Of a DNA stretch of 64,000 bases, positions 21,724-33,180 are shown piece after piece (positions within the stretch are counted from its first letter, which is position 1; each line of letters opens with the position of its first letter). The position numbers and the translations under genes are program-made. This DNA is from Endomychus coccineus. Lineage: Eukaryota; Arthropoda; Insecta; Coleoptera; Endomychidae. The notes below the pieces were generated by a model. The model did no database searches and was not told the DNA's origin. It worked only from the letters and a program-made list of their open reading frames with translations. Where the stretch lies: NCBI GenBank assembly GCA_958510875.1, contig OY294067.1, positions 31,918,912 to 31,982,911 of the forward strand, in the 5' to 3' direction.

Positions 21724-23048
21724 CAGGCCCGTAGCCAGAAATTTGGTTTGGGGGGGGCCCAAAACGTAGTAATAATTTTTTGGGGGACAGGGGGGGCGGA
21801 AATGGTTGGTGGGTGTCTTGCAAGGATATTTGTTATTAAAGTTGGACTCATTAGTGAAAAACTGCTTTATTGTTATTAATATCATCACTGTATTTTAATT
21901 GTCAGTCAAGCACATACACATCAATTGTCAAACTGAAACGTCAATTTCAGTAGACAAAATTTAAAATTTTAATTTTCGCGATTTCTTTGCTGCTTTCTCA
22001 AGAACCTCATTCGGATCGATACCTAAGTTTCCATGAATTGACAGTACGGCGAGTGCACTAAGTCTTTCGTTGCCCGTTGAGTTACGTAAGTAAGTCTTGA
22101 TTCTTTTCATTGTCGAAAATGACCTTTCCACACTTGCCGTTGTGACCGGAAGAGTTGCCAAAACTGTTAATAGATATTTGATTGTTGGAAATCTGCTTTT
22201 GTCACAAAAATCCAATACTTGTAAAGCCTCGGCATCTTTCTCGAGTCCCGATAATTTCTCACACCACAACTTATACTCAGCTTTTACAGCGGATTCTGAG
22301 ACTCGATCCTCAAAGTATGGCGAAAGATGATGCAAGTCATCTACTTTTTCAATTACAGCAAATCCAGGGAGAAGTATCTGTAAGCTTGATAAGATTCCCG
22401 CGTTCTCATTAAGAAATTTGTCAGACAAATTCTGAATCCGCGTATCGAGGCAAGGAATAAAAACAGCAGACCGAAAGTACGATTCAACAGAGTCTGTTTG
22501 ATAATTGGAACGAGTTGTTTGCTTCGACGTGAGTCTCGGAACTTTCAGCTCCATATCGAATGTATCGTTTGCAAGCTTTTCAGCTGCTATAAAAATTTTG
22601 CTGAACGATACTTCTGCAGTTTTCCGTTCTTCTTGAAGCATATTCACGATTTCGTGAACATTCTCTACTGCTGATGCCAAATCACGTGACTTTTCTTGCA
22701 GTTGAACTGACAAAGGAAGGGTGAAGCTGAATTGTCTGTTACCAGTAAACTGTGTGAAAACCAACACTTGTCTAGTAAAAGAGTATTTTATGTTTCACAA
22801 GCAATTTTTGATGATCGGATTCGAGATAATCGATCCAGAATTCCAGATCAAAAAGTAATCTTCTGTTCAAATGTTCTAATAGAGGTATTATACATGTCTC
22901 ACATGCGTGAAGTTGTCATAAAAAATATGGCTTATTATCGATAGACATATTTTTAAAACATGATTCACATCTTCAGGAAAATTTTAGGGTTCACGGAATT
23001 TCGAGGGGGGCTCGGGCCCGTCGGGCCCTACGGCTGGCTACGGGCCTG
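21724..23048 (-). mobile_element. hAT deletion derivative with perfect 8 bp duplication
   Basis: The element runs from CAGGCCCGTAGCCAGAAATT to GGCTGGCTACGGGCCTG, so its ends are inverted repeats of about 16 bases. It is flanked by GTTATGAA on both sides (21716-21723 and 23049-23056), a perfect 8 bp target-site duplication as hAT elements make. Only the C-terminal half of a transposase is inside, so it could move only with help from a full copy. It sits at the loop-side end of a foldback arm. Confidence 0.95.
21961..22767 (-). pseudogene. hAT transposase C-terminal half
   Basis: This 268-residue open stretch covers the end of a hAT transposase of the type related to ZMYM/P52rIPK-like proteins. 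Near residues 205-245 it carries the hAT C-terminal dimerisation signature: LPVTTASVERSFSTMKRIKT, then YLRNSTGNERLSALAVLSIH. Upstream, RIQNLSDKF and a long alpha-helical region are seen. The N-terminal zinc finger and the two catalytic aspartates of the RNase H fold are missing, because only ~280 bases lie between this frame and the element end at 23048. The apparent ATG is internal to the original protein. It is intact as far as it goes, which suggests a fairly recent deletion. Confidence 0.9.
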
Positions 23049-24145
23049 GTTATGAACAAATTATTTATGGACAAGTATATGAATTGTGCCAAAATTCCAA
23101 GTGTAATGTGTATTTAAAATTAATCTATATTAATAATCAAATAAACTTTGTCAAAAAAATCAAAACAAATAGATGTATGTTACTACTACTACTAATACTA
23201 CTAGAAAAATTTCAATTTTGAATCGCATAAATACAAAATATTTTATAGAGGAGTTTGAGTGCACGAGATTTGGACGATGAATATCGAATGTTTCAGAGAA
23301 GAAATTTTTGACAAACAACTTGTTGAAACAAATTTAAGGGTTTTGATTTTTATATGAAAAAGTATTATTCGTGACAAGTTTGAATAAAACTAATTATTTC
23401 TCAGTATATATGAATTGACCAATTTTTTTGAGAATGCCATTTTTTATTATATTAAGACTTAATACATTTCATCAATTGTGTCAAAAAAATTAAGTTCTGA
23501 GTGTGCATATTACATAAAAATAAATAAGAAGGTTATATTTCATTTCTTTTTTCTTTATTTGTTGATAGATGATTTGTTTAACAATTGAAAAATTTTATGT
23601 ATGCATTTAAAGATCATAACAGCAATAAAATCGTACTCAGGAGGCCAACATTATCCGACAACGACTATAAACTCGACATTTTGGTTAAAAATATTTAATA
23701 ATAAGAATAATTTCTTTTTAACAAATTAACAAATTTGAGGGTTTACATTCGACGATAAATCGAAGTCAGAATACCAAAATTATCCGAAAAAGACCCCAAA
23801 GTCGGAATTTTTGTCGAATTTATCTATTTTGTTAAGAAATAAATTGTTTATAACAAATGAAGGTAACTCAACTATTTGTTCAACTAGTTTCACATGTTCA
23901 CGAACTGAAAATAGTCCTTATCCGATCAAACACAGTCAAATTTTGCATTGCTTAGAAATTTTTATGTAATCTCAAAAATAAACTCATTAAATTGTTTATA
24001 AACAATATAAACAATTTACGCAACTTCATTTGTGGTTAACTTTCTTTCTGATAACATTCTGAAGAGAATGCACTTTGTCCCATCAAAATCGATCCATTAC
24101 CCAAGGATTTACGGGTTTGCCCTATTTTTATACCCATTTGACTGC

Positions 24146-25137
24146 ATTAATAATAGTTTCTAATATTGAAGAATTTGATAAAAATGCAGCAATTTATCAA
24201 ATATACCGGTCATTACGAATAATCCCCAGTGCTTGCTGGTAAATTTTTTGAATGTGTCAAGTCATTACCCTCTACAGCACAAGGCCTGGGCTCTCGATGG
24301 TGACGTCATAAGATAGTCTATGTTACAACTGGCCACTCGTACGAGTAACATCATCCTAGTTGTTCTATAATAACATATGGAAGGGCTGGCAGTGTCGCCC
24401 TATAATATCTGAACAAGGGTTCCTTCTTTGGCTTGCAAGGAACGGTATCTCTCATTAGTTAACAGCTTCGGTGCTGGGTTATGGTACTTACACATAGGGA
24501 CAGATGGTTGGAATCAGAACACTGGGTACGAAAAGTGACGTATGGTTATAATGTTCACTACATTGTACTTTCTAATACTAACTTAGACTGACTAAGAATT
24601 AACCGTTCTAGCTGAACTTACAGAACTTTCTTAAATATCTATTCTCAAAGGATAAGCCTTGCTCCTCTAATGAATAGTCCATGCTATACTCCGACGAAGG
24701 TTGACCAACGTGACGGTATTGACACTGATGTCATGCACTCACGGTTGGAACCGTGTCGACTCATCATTTGTTATGATATATAAAACAAATAACAACTATG
24801 TTATTCAATAACATTATGACATAAGAAAATAGAAAATTGTGAGTTACCTAATTTAAAATGAATCTCTACAGGACATCATAACATGCGAATTGTGCGGATT
24901 CCGACTCCAAGGAACTTCGTCGGCAACTTACTTATTTTACATCTCCTTCTTTACAACATAGAATTATAAAATGTACGTTACAGCTCAGTGCTGTCATACC
25001 GATAGTAAAACTATTTGTTCTTTAGGACATATATAAGGGCTTCCTGTCTATATGGAGTTGCCAGACGTGAACTGAGTTCTTAGTTGCACCCCATTTGCTT
25101 CGATTAATGTAAAAACCCGTTTTATAATATTTCTGAT
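24146..25137. other. Unassigned stretch
   Basis: No recognisable gene, repeat or element end. Confidence 0.4.
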
Positions 25138-25595
25138 ACACTATCTCTGAAAGTGATATAATATAAAACATCTTCCAAAATGTTTGGCGAACCTAGATGT
25201 TCCAATGCCATCTGTTGGAATGTAGATGTCACACTGAGAATGGAACTCACAAAGTTAGCATTGATAATACGGTTGTCGCGATTCAAAGAATCGAAGGCAA
25301 AACAGTTGAAAATACTAGCGCCAGTTTACGGCCCCGCAACAATGCATAGTGAACTACAGACACATTTCGGGTTAGAAGTTAATAGACAAAGTTTTGGCTC
25401 ACCAGGTTGAACTGGCCGGTAGTAATTCCAACTGTTTTCCCGTCGATTCTTTGAATCGCGAGAATTGTGTTATCCACGCGTGGCATCTTGAATTACATGT
25501 TCCGTAGAACATCTGCTTTCCGGCAGATGGTGTTGGAACATCTAGTTTCGCCAAATATTTTCGTGGTTATTTATCAAATCACTTTCGGAGATGGT
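25138..25595. repeat. Foldback element, ~165 bp arms
   Basis: Left-arm landmarks CTGAAAGTGAT, TTTGGCGAACCTAGATGTTC and CGCGATTCAAAGAATCGA recur inverted on the right as TCGATTCTTTGAATCGCG (25443), GAACATCTAGTTTCGCCAAA (25537) and ATCACTTTCGG (25578). The arms are about 25138-25310 and 25428-25595 with a ~120 base loop. Open frames inside are incidental. Confidence 0.88.
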
Positions 25596-27094
25596 AGGCC
25601 AATGACTTCACGTCTGCCTCATCCCACTGACGAGCTCGTGAGAAGAGCTAAATAGCTATCTGGAACTAAAAGAGTTCTACCTAGTAGCGTATAGCATTTT
25701 GTAACCGCATACAACATAGAATAGTAGACCAACCGGATTTTCAGCTTGACGATGCGACGTCATATCAATTAATGTGCTGCACAACTTTATATTCCTGCTC
25801 AAAGCGGCATGTCGCCGACAAAGGGAAACACAAAAGTCATTGGCGTGGAATCCCCTATGGCGTATTTTAAACAGTTTGGTTTTAATGATTAAAAAATGTT
25901 ACATAGAAACGAGCATTGCTTTGACTACCGAAATAATAAGCGCTTCATAATTATTTCATTTCAAATATTGTAAACTAGTCCGTAGGGTATCTATTATATT
26001 ATACATAAGTGTTATGTTATTAACTATATCATTTAGCTCGACGCTTATGGCTTCGTACAGTTTCGCTATGATTCCTACAGTTCCTTCCCTCACCCCACCG
26101 GTTAACTTTGCGGAATCGTACTTGTGACAACTTTTACTCACATTAGTTAGTGTTTATCAGGCGAATTGTCAGAATATGTTATTATCTAGCAATAAAATGA
26201 ACCATCTACTTCACGTTTGGACGATGAAACCATAAAATAATTAACATATAAATACGAACGGACTTAAAAAAATTACAATTTCCATCATCAGGTAACGGCT
26301 TTGTTATCTACATCGCCAAAAGCGAAGTGTGTTAGTCATTTATCCTTATAATTTAGTGCCCTTAGCGGACCAGCATTGGGCTTGATAAGAACCTGGTTCG
26401 TTGCAATCGTGACCTGATACACTGGAGGTGAAAAAATAATAGCTACAATTTTAGGACGTAGGGTAGATAAAGTATCCGTCCCATGAACATCAATCTAGAA
26501 AGTTATCTATATAATAAATTACATTCGTATAAAAACCTCGCTTTATTACCTTCTTTTTTCTGTAATAAAAATTGCAACTATATTACTTGATTTTCTAACA
26601 CATATAAATATAATAATTCGATAGTTCAAATTCATTTCAATGCCTGCAATCATCATTTACCGGATTAAATACCTTGAAGATGAAGATCAGTATGCAGAAA
26701 CCGAAACACTGGAAACATTTGCATTATTTCCAACGAAAGATTGACTGGTTCATCATACATTAGTAATGGTTAAGTTTCAAACAGATGTCTTAGATCCATA
26801 TATTTCATTTTCAATATCGCCCCAAAATTATCAATTAGATCATGTGTTGTAAATAGTAATTAATACAATTTCTCACTACAAAAGTTTCTCATCAGAAAGT
26901 AATAATAATTTTCCGAACAGATTTGATTATCACGTAATATTAGGGTCTAACCCTTCCATCTATTGCCAAAAGAGTGTCAAAGTTGAAACCATTGATCGAC
27001 CGACCTGAATCGTATTATGTAAATGGCAATCATGTTTAAATGTGATAACTGTCACTAGTTGTCATTTGGGTTTAGTATGCTGATACAATTCATC
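25596..27094. other. Unassigned stretch
   Basis: Nothing recognisable in 1.5 kb apart from short open frames without motifs. Confidence 0.4.
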
Positions 27095-27410
27095 ATGGCA
27101 AAATACACGCTTCAAGAATATTTAGTTATTGCTAAAAATAGACGTTCTTCAGTAGTCATCGTGCACTTCGCGAAAGCTATAGTCCACATGATCGTTCTTC
27201 TGTACTTGTCTTCCATCGAATCCTTGATCCATTTGGCAAGGATTTTACTCTTCACACCAAAGTAGTCGGAATGCAAGGAATATAGAGAACATTACTGAAC
27301 GTTGCAGAAGTTCAAAAATGTATCAATTCCTCATCGTGCTCAAGAATTAGGAAGAACATCATCACGTATTTTGCGAAAGGAGTTGGGTTTATATCCATAT
27401 AAGATAGTCC
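27095..27410 (+). pseudogene. ITm transposase helix-turn-helix remnant
   Basis: From ATG 27095 the frames give MAKYTLQEYLVIAKNRRSS, then, after a shift, RALRESYSPHDRSS and FHRILDPFGKDFTLHTKV. Later, VSIPHRAQELGRTSS and RILRKELGLYPYKI follow. This is the N-terminal DNA-binding half of the insect Tc1/mariner-like transposases that start MxKYTxxE and contain a second HTH before an LRKDLGLxPYK block. No catalytic motif follows. It is a third transposase type in the window, distinct from the 10.6 kb and 44.1 kb proteins. Confidence 0.75.
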
Positions 27411-27539
27411 GGTGGCGATTCATTTTAGGAGAAACCGCGTATTTGTAATTTTCCGCGAATTTTCACTTATAGCTTTTCGTGTGGGAGTTGTCATCGTCAG
27501 CAACTTAAAGTATGGTCATGGAACGTCATTTACAGTGAG

Positions 27540-27850
27540 TATGCAAAGTTGCTGACATGCAACGCCCCAATTTGGAGTCTTGGGGAATTTCAAGAGGCGG
27601 AATTTAGCGTACAAGTCAAACAAGTCAGCAACTTTGGCTTTGGTAACTTAAACATAACTTGCGAGTCTACGATTAAAATTGCTGACGTGCTACTCTCTAA
27701 TTTTGACGGCTTGGGAACTTGCACGGCCGGAAATTTGATGTGAAACACGCAGGGACCTCATCTTCTAGATCCAGGCGTTTCAAGGCAATGCCGAAGTACC
27801 ATTTTAATTGCTGACTTGCCGAAATTGAGGCAGGCCGTCGGACTAAGATG
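27540..27850. repeat. Degenerate direct repeats, ~130 bp period
   Basis: The string TTGCTGACxTGC starts three diverged units at about 27548, 27679 and 27816. The first two also share an AATTT(G/T)G(A)-CTTGGG-GAA(C)TT-GGCGGAATTT-like path. Two reverse copies, GTCAGCAACTT at about 27494 and 27624, lie between them. The function is unknown. Confidence 0.6.
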
Positions 27851-28285
27851 AACTGAAACGAATGGACCATCGTAATCGCCGTGATATTTCTTTTTGGGCT
27901 TTACAGCAATTAGAAACGGATCATAATTTTGGGCAAAAATTTGGATTCATCGAATTCGTTTGTGTGCAAGAAATCGAGGTGGGCATTTTATTACATTTAA
28001 CATTATTTGATTCAGAACAAAATAGTAATAAATTGTATTTCAAAATAATATAAAATATCTGCTTTTGGGTAGTTCTGAGACTGATTATATACATACATAT
28101 TGAAGCATTGAATCATCATGGTTCTTGTTTCCTTCACATATAGAAGAAGTAAAGTCACAAAATATTATTTTATCGTCAACTATTCACGTACACGCATCTT
28201 ACGTTCAATCTGTTTAAGTGAGGACTGTATGATAACTACTATGGTTTGTAGTTACATTTAACAGTTCATCCGGTGAAATCATAAT
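27851..28285. other. Unassigned stretch
   Basis: A 63-codon frame at 27862-28053 has no motif. Nothing else is recognisable. Confidence 0.35.
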
Positions 28286-28400
28286 CATCAATACATGACA
28301 AATTGGGTCCATTGTGCGCTCCATTGTCGGTGGCATATCCTACTCTAGCAGGTTTGTGGCCCGCCAGAAATTCATATTCTCACAAATAAACCCATCACTG
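28286..28400 (-). mobile_element. LINE 3' end fragment
   Basis: GGGTCCATTGTGCGC, CTAGCAGGTTTGTGGCCCGC and AGAAATTCA match the LINE 3' ends at 63790-63860 and 61310-61385 in the same orientation. Only ~115 bases remain. Confidence 0.75.
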
Positions 28401-28796
28401 CAATGTGATCATTATCAAATTGGAAATTATTTCAGAAGATATTAGTTCGCATCCAACCTATGGTTACTTTTTTATTCATATTAATACTCCTTTATTAAAT
28501 ATTATAAGTTATCTATAAAAGTTTTGTGTTACATTTGTTCAAGGATATTGTTAAACACAGCAGCCTCAAGAATAGATTCGGAAGATGCTAAAAGCAAAAG
28601 CTTGAAAGGATTGACAAAAGTCGTTTTTAATTTTTTATACTTGTAAATAAAATAGGATTTATTTAATTAGGATACATTTCAAACTTTATAAAATACTCTT
28701 TGATTATAACGGATGCTATTCTTTTTTCTCTTTATATCTCTCAAACACTCAAATGAATTTTTTGCCCATTAGGCCAAGAACCCAAACTTGTTTGTA
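28401..28796. other. Unassigned stretch
   Basis: AT-rich, with no recognisable feature up to the mariner end. Confidence 0.35.
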
Positions 28797-30048
28797 CGAG
28801 GGCAAAATGAAAAAAGAAATGATTTATTTGGTCAAAACTCATTTTATTTCTCAACATAATCTCCTAGTGGCCCGATACACACTCCAATGTTGTTCTAGTT
28901 TTACGATCCCTTCCATATAATACAATTTCGTCAATCCTTCAAAATATGCGTTTGTTTCAGTAATAACTTCATGGGCGGAGCCAAATCTCTTTGTGCCGAG
29001 CCATTTCTTCAAGTTTGGAAATAGATAAAAATCACAGGGGACGGATCTGGAAAATGTGGTGGACGTTGAACCAATTCGTAGAGCAGTTCATGCAATGATG
29101 CAATGACCTGTGCGCCGGTGCGTTGTGCTGGTGGAAGAGCACTTTTTTATCTGCCAAATGCGACCGCTTTCGCTTCAAATCGGCGTCCAATCTATCCAAA
29201 AGCTCTGCATAATATACGCCAGTGATGGTTTTGCCCCATTTCAAGGTAGCCGATATGGACGATACCGTGTGCATCCCAAAAAACTGTCGTCATGACTATG
29301 ATGGCCGATAAACCCAATTTGATCTTTTTCGGCTTCGATTCGCCAAGACAAGTCCACTGTTTCGAGTGTTCTTTGGTCTCTGGTGTGTTGTGTTGGATCC
29401 ATGTTTCGTCCACAGTTACGAAACGATACAAAAAGTCTTTCTTATCGCGCTTGAACATCGCCAAACACTCTTTTGAAATTGTCACACGGTCGCGCTTGTT
29501 GTCAAGAGAGAGCAAATGCGCCAAACAACTGACAGATAGCTTTCTCATATCCAAAATTTTATGCAAAATGTTCCGCACCCGTTCGGTTGAGATGCCCATA
29601 GTCTCAGCAATTTTATGCACTTTAACTCACCGATCGTCCAATATCATACCATGGATTTTATCAACGATTTCTGGCGTTGTAAACTCAATTGGACGACCAG
29701 AACGTTCGGCGTCCTTTGTGGTCATACTACCACAACGAAAATTAGTAAACCACTTGTAAATCGTTCTGATCGATGGTGAGGAGTCCTCATAACGTTTAAC
29801 AAGCGATGCTTTGGTTTGCGTAATGTTTTTTTAACCCAAGAAATAATGTTTAATTCACATTTTTCCATGTTTACAAAACTCTTCAAGGCTGCTTGCTTTC
29901 GATGGGTGGCAAAACCGAACTGAATGACATATCAGTCAGAAAATTCTGATGCGATCTAGTTAAAAATGGTACATCACAAATGACACATGGAATTTTCGAT
30001 TGTGGCGCGATCTGTTTTATTTTTCAGGAACGTTTCACCTTGCCCTTG
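28797..30048 (-). mobile_element. Full-length mariner (mellifera-type), inactive
   Basis: The element is 1252 bp, the usual mariner length, and is bounded by TA on both sides (28795-28796 and 30049-30050). The ends begin CGAGGGCAAAATGAAAAA (left) and, on the opposite strand, CAAGGGCAAGGTGAAACG (right), forming imperfect inverted repeats of about 25 bases. One transposase on the minus strand fills the inside. Fragments of the same family lie at 5440-8640, 16691-16900, 36476-37560 and 57118-57545. Confidence 0.95.
28860..29878 (-). pseudogene. Mariner DD34D transposase with broken catalytic triad
   Basis: I place the start at 29878, where the frame reads MEKCELNI. In order the frames give the HTH region (KHYEDSSPS and FRCGSMTTKDAERSGRP), IAETMGISTERVRNILHKIL, MRKLSVSCLAHLLS, then VTVDETWIQH with the first catalytic Asp and VFWDAHGIVHIGYLE. 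FHQHNAPAH follows, where the second catalytic Asp is replaced by His (mariners have HQDNA). After a further shift PCDFYLFPNLKKWLG carries the third Asp. Three or more frameshifts and the Asp-to-His change make it dead. The C-terminal end follows near 28870-28990. Confidence 0.93.
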
Positions 30049-30518
30049 TATAAGCCCAGAACATTTCCCAGTTGGTTCTATTCAAGAACCAACTATGGTA
30101 CAGTCCACATTCAAAAAGATTGAACTGAATATCTGTATACGAGAATAGTCGCTAATAACCGAACATCGAATCTCATTATGTTGTAACGAAGCTCTAAAAT
30201 CTTGAATAATTATTTAATGAGGAACACCTAGATTAGTAGTAAATTTTAGATCTCGTTCATATTAGTATTTCGAATTGATAATTTCGAATAATAATATTAT
30301 TGTATAGGAAGATAGATAGTAGGGCATTGACATCCGTGTAGTTTAAGTGTCAGATTTGCATACGGTTCCATTCATAAGTCGCGTATATTTTGATCGTGCA
30401 TAATTCGTGTCAGCAAAAGATATCAGAATAGATGTAACCATAAAATCGGCGAACTGGTGGACCATCATGAGCGCGCAAAAAAGGGCTCGGCTGGAACTGG
30501 TGTAGGTGACTTGACCAG

Positions 30519-32546
30519 CAGTGGCGGCTCGTGAACTTTTTAAGAGAGGAGGCTGGACATAGAACGTTTTTGTAAAAATATACTCTATTCAGCCAATTAA
30601 TTTAACCTTTGCGCAGCGACCGTACCAGCTACCAGCTACTTCAGTGACAAAATTAATTGTTGCCCAGCAAGAACCAACGTGGAGGTATAGAGTTTCTATT
30701 GGCAAAACATTTTTTTTGTTCGTTTTTTGTTTTTTATTTTATTTGGATTTTTAATATTTTTTCTTTTTTTTGGAATTTTTCATATTTAGTTTTTTTTAAT
30801 TAATTTTATTAACTTTATTTATATCCTAAAGTATTTAGTTTGCGAAAAATGATCAATAATATTATCATAAAATTTATCATTATGTTTCAAGTGTTTTACT
30901 AAATCTTTTTCCATAGATCTTAAACTAACATTGTATAAACGATTTTGGCCCACTGTATTTTGAAGGTAAGTTTTAATTCGTTTGAGAGTAGAAACTGATC
31001 TCTCCACCAATGCCGACATGACAGGAATGGTGACTGTCAAACAAAGTAGTTTATAAAACTGAAGTAAAACTTGTTGCAAATCATTGTCTATCTTCCATGT
31101 CATATCGGCGTGACTGTCGTACGGGCCTAAAATATGTTTATCCGAGTATACAACGTATAATTCATTGTGCAGTGCTATTTTATCAAAAAATTTATATTTT
31201 AGAACTAAGTTATCTAAAAGTGTATTGGGAAACTCTTTTGAAAAAGATTCGAAAAATCTTCTATTCGTCAAGTCGAAAAACTTCAATTCATGTAAATCGA
31301 AAAATCGAATATCAATTTGACCTCTATTAGTATCTAAAATTTCATGAAAAAGTTGTTCTTATAATGTATTTTCTTGTCTACCAAATTACATGTTTTCCTC
31401 CTTTTCGCGGGAGGAGCCTCATCAGTTGAAAAATGTTCAAATAAAATATTAAAATGAAATTCTGTATTACGGAAACTTGAAATTTTATCAATGAGATGTT
31501 TCAAACGATCTCTTGAATAAATTATATCAGTGAATTTATGTTGTAAAATTTGAAAAATAAGAACAGTTTGTTCAAATATTAATTCAAAAGTATCAAGAAG
31601 AAACAAAAATTCTTCGTTTTCTAAATAAGATTATTAACCAACAGCAGCATTTAATGAAACCTGATCTGTTGAAAAGTCATCACTGTTTAATATAAAATCA
31701 AATGTTTCAATTAATTTGTCTTTATTTTTATGGATGGTAAGCACTGCACGTAATGTAAAATTCCGTCGAGCTGGAACATTACAGGGAATTCTGTTTCCTA
31801 CTATGTTATTTAAAACTTCAGTTCGTTTGGTGGATTTGCTAAAAAAATTTGAAAATGACGATAAGTTGGGGAAGAAGTTCTAACTTCCTTAATGAAACTA
31901 CATGCATTACTTAAAACCAAATTCATGTTGTGAGCGTAACAATGGGTGAAAATAGCCTGAGGTGTTTGAAGACCGTTTAAATGTCCCGCCATTACGCAGA
32001 TCCCGTTAACCATAAATATATTTTACAATTGTCAGTATTAAACGATCGATTTTGAGACTTACCTGACATCGCTAATCCTTTCAAATCCGGTGAAGGCCGT
32101 TTATTTTTAGAAAACACTTTTTTTTAATTCGCGTGGCGTCACAAAACAAATACCGATGCAACATGCATGTGTCGTATTCCATACCACCGAGCGTACTGAT
32201 CTGAAAGGCCGGCGGCCAAAGAGAGAACTCTTTGCCGGCGGCAGGCTAGCCTACTGAGGGTGTTGCCATTTTAGATATGTTCTACGGTATTTAGCAATTG
32301 GACTGGTCGGAAAAACGGCAACTGTGTTGAGCAACAGGTTTTTACTGTTTAAGGTTTGAAATATACTCTATAGAGTCTAGCCTCAGGGCACTGTTGCCAG
32401 ATTAAAAACAACTACTGAGAACGGGGAATTGATTGTAAAATTGAAAAAATTATTTAGAGAAACAGGAAATAAAATGAATAATGATCAACAAGATAAATTG
32501 GTGAGGAGGCTGAGCCTCCTTAGCCTCCTTCGAGGAGCCGCCACTG
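30519..32546 (-). mobile_element. hAT element, internally deleted copy
   Basis: The element starts CAGTGGCGGCTCGTGAACTT and ends AGGAGCCGCCACTG, with inverted ends of about 13 bases. It is flanked by TTGACCAG on both sides (30511-30518 and 32547-32554), a perfect 8 bp duplication. It is the same family and orientation as 39148-41926 but 751 bases shorter. The largest difference is a deletion at about 31996, joining sequence equivalent to 40590 and 41280 of the longer copy across a shared CAGATC. Subterminal GAGGAGGCTGAGCCTCCT near the right end is itself palindromic. Confidence 0.95.
30819..32013 (-). pseudogene. ZMYM1-like hAT transposase remains
   Basis: Three open pieces remain. 31810-32013 reads AGHLNGLQTPQAIFTHCYAH and NLVLSNACSFIKEVR, from the middle of the transposase. 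31334-31606 covers a helical segment with KHLIDKISSFRNTEFHFN and PAKRRKTCN. 30819-31286 ends with TIPVMSALVERSVSTLKRIK and YLQNTVGQNRLYNVSLRSME, the hAT dimerisation domain. The zinc finger is partly kept further left in sequence, near 32030-32120. The segment with both catalytic aspartates has been removed by the deletion, so this copy is non-autonomous as well as frameshifted. Confidence 0.88.
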
Positions 32547-33180
32547 TTGACCAGCACCTCCATTGGTATAAAAGAAGGCCTCACAAGCTTTGAAGATCAT
32601 TATGAGAATTCTTACGAACATAGTGAGCAAGCAACTAGAGTGTGAGTTAACCACTTAGACAGCCTAGATCAAAAAGTACCACTTAGATCCACCAGTTACC
32701 TTTGAAGTATTAGTGCATGAAAAGCCGGTTTTAATAACACCCATATGACTACTTGTTGACAAGTCTATAATAAGGAAAATAGCCTACTTGGACCGCTTTC
32801 TTAGCAATTATTGTTTCTGACCTTCCTTGTGCTTCTCAAGGGTCGGGATAAATTATTATACAGAGAGAGTCAAATAGTTATTTATGTTCAAGCTATAAAT
32901 AAACTTATTATCGGGAAATTCCGTATTTATCTAAATTGACTTTCTGCAAAAGCATTTAAGTAGTCAAGAAGTAACTAAGCATTAATTGCAATTGAAGCCT
33001 GCAATTCTAATACTATTTAGTTAGCCCTATTGACCCCTGGTTACTTACTTCACTTAGACTACCCTGGGACGAAGCTATCCGTAGATAACACAGTGATACG
33101 CTTTGTGGTAAGGGCCCTAGCAGAAGCCCTTAACGAGGAGTAAGCCTTGACAAAAATCTGGCGCCCTGAGAAACCAACAT

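Larger units (their letters stand above)
21190..24145. repeat. Large foldback element with ~530 bp arms
   Basis: The left arm (about 21190-21722) is the reverse complement of the right arm (about 23612-24145). Landmarks on the left are GTAAATCCTTGGGAAATGGA, TCTCTTCAGAAT, AATAGTTGAATTACCTTCAT and TCGTTTTCGGATAATTTTGG, and all recur inverted on the right in reverse order. The loop originally held about 560 bases (23057-23612 survives) and was then entered by the hAT element at 21724-23048. No open frame lies in the arms. Between the arms is a small ACT-rich run near 23178-23204. Confidence 0.88.
30330..33180 (+). other. Possible solo LTR and primer site, split by hAT
   Basis: With the hAT at 30519-32546 removed, this stretch has the order of a retroviral-type LTR. 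There is GC-richer upstream DNA (30400-30518), TATAAAAG at 32567, AATAAA near 32898, and TGGCGCCC at 33161, which matches the first eight bases of a tRNA-Lys primer binding site. The matching 3' LTR, gag and pol are not in the window. The terminal TG/CA bases are not clear. This is a reading of spacing and motifs only. Confidence 0.35.
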
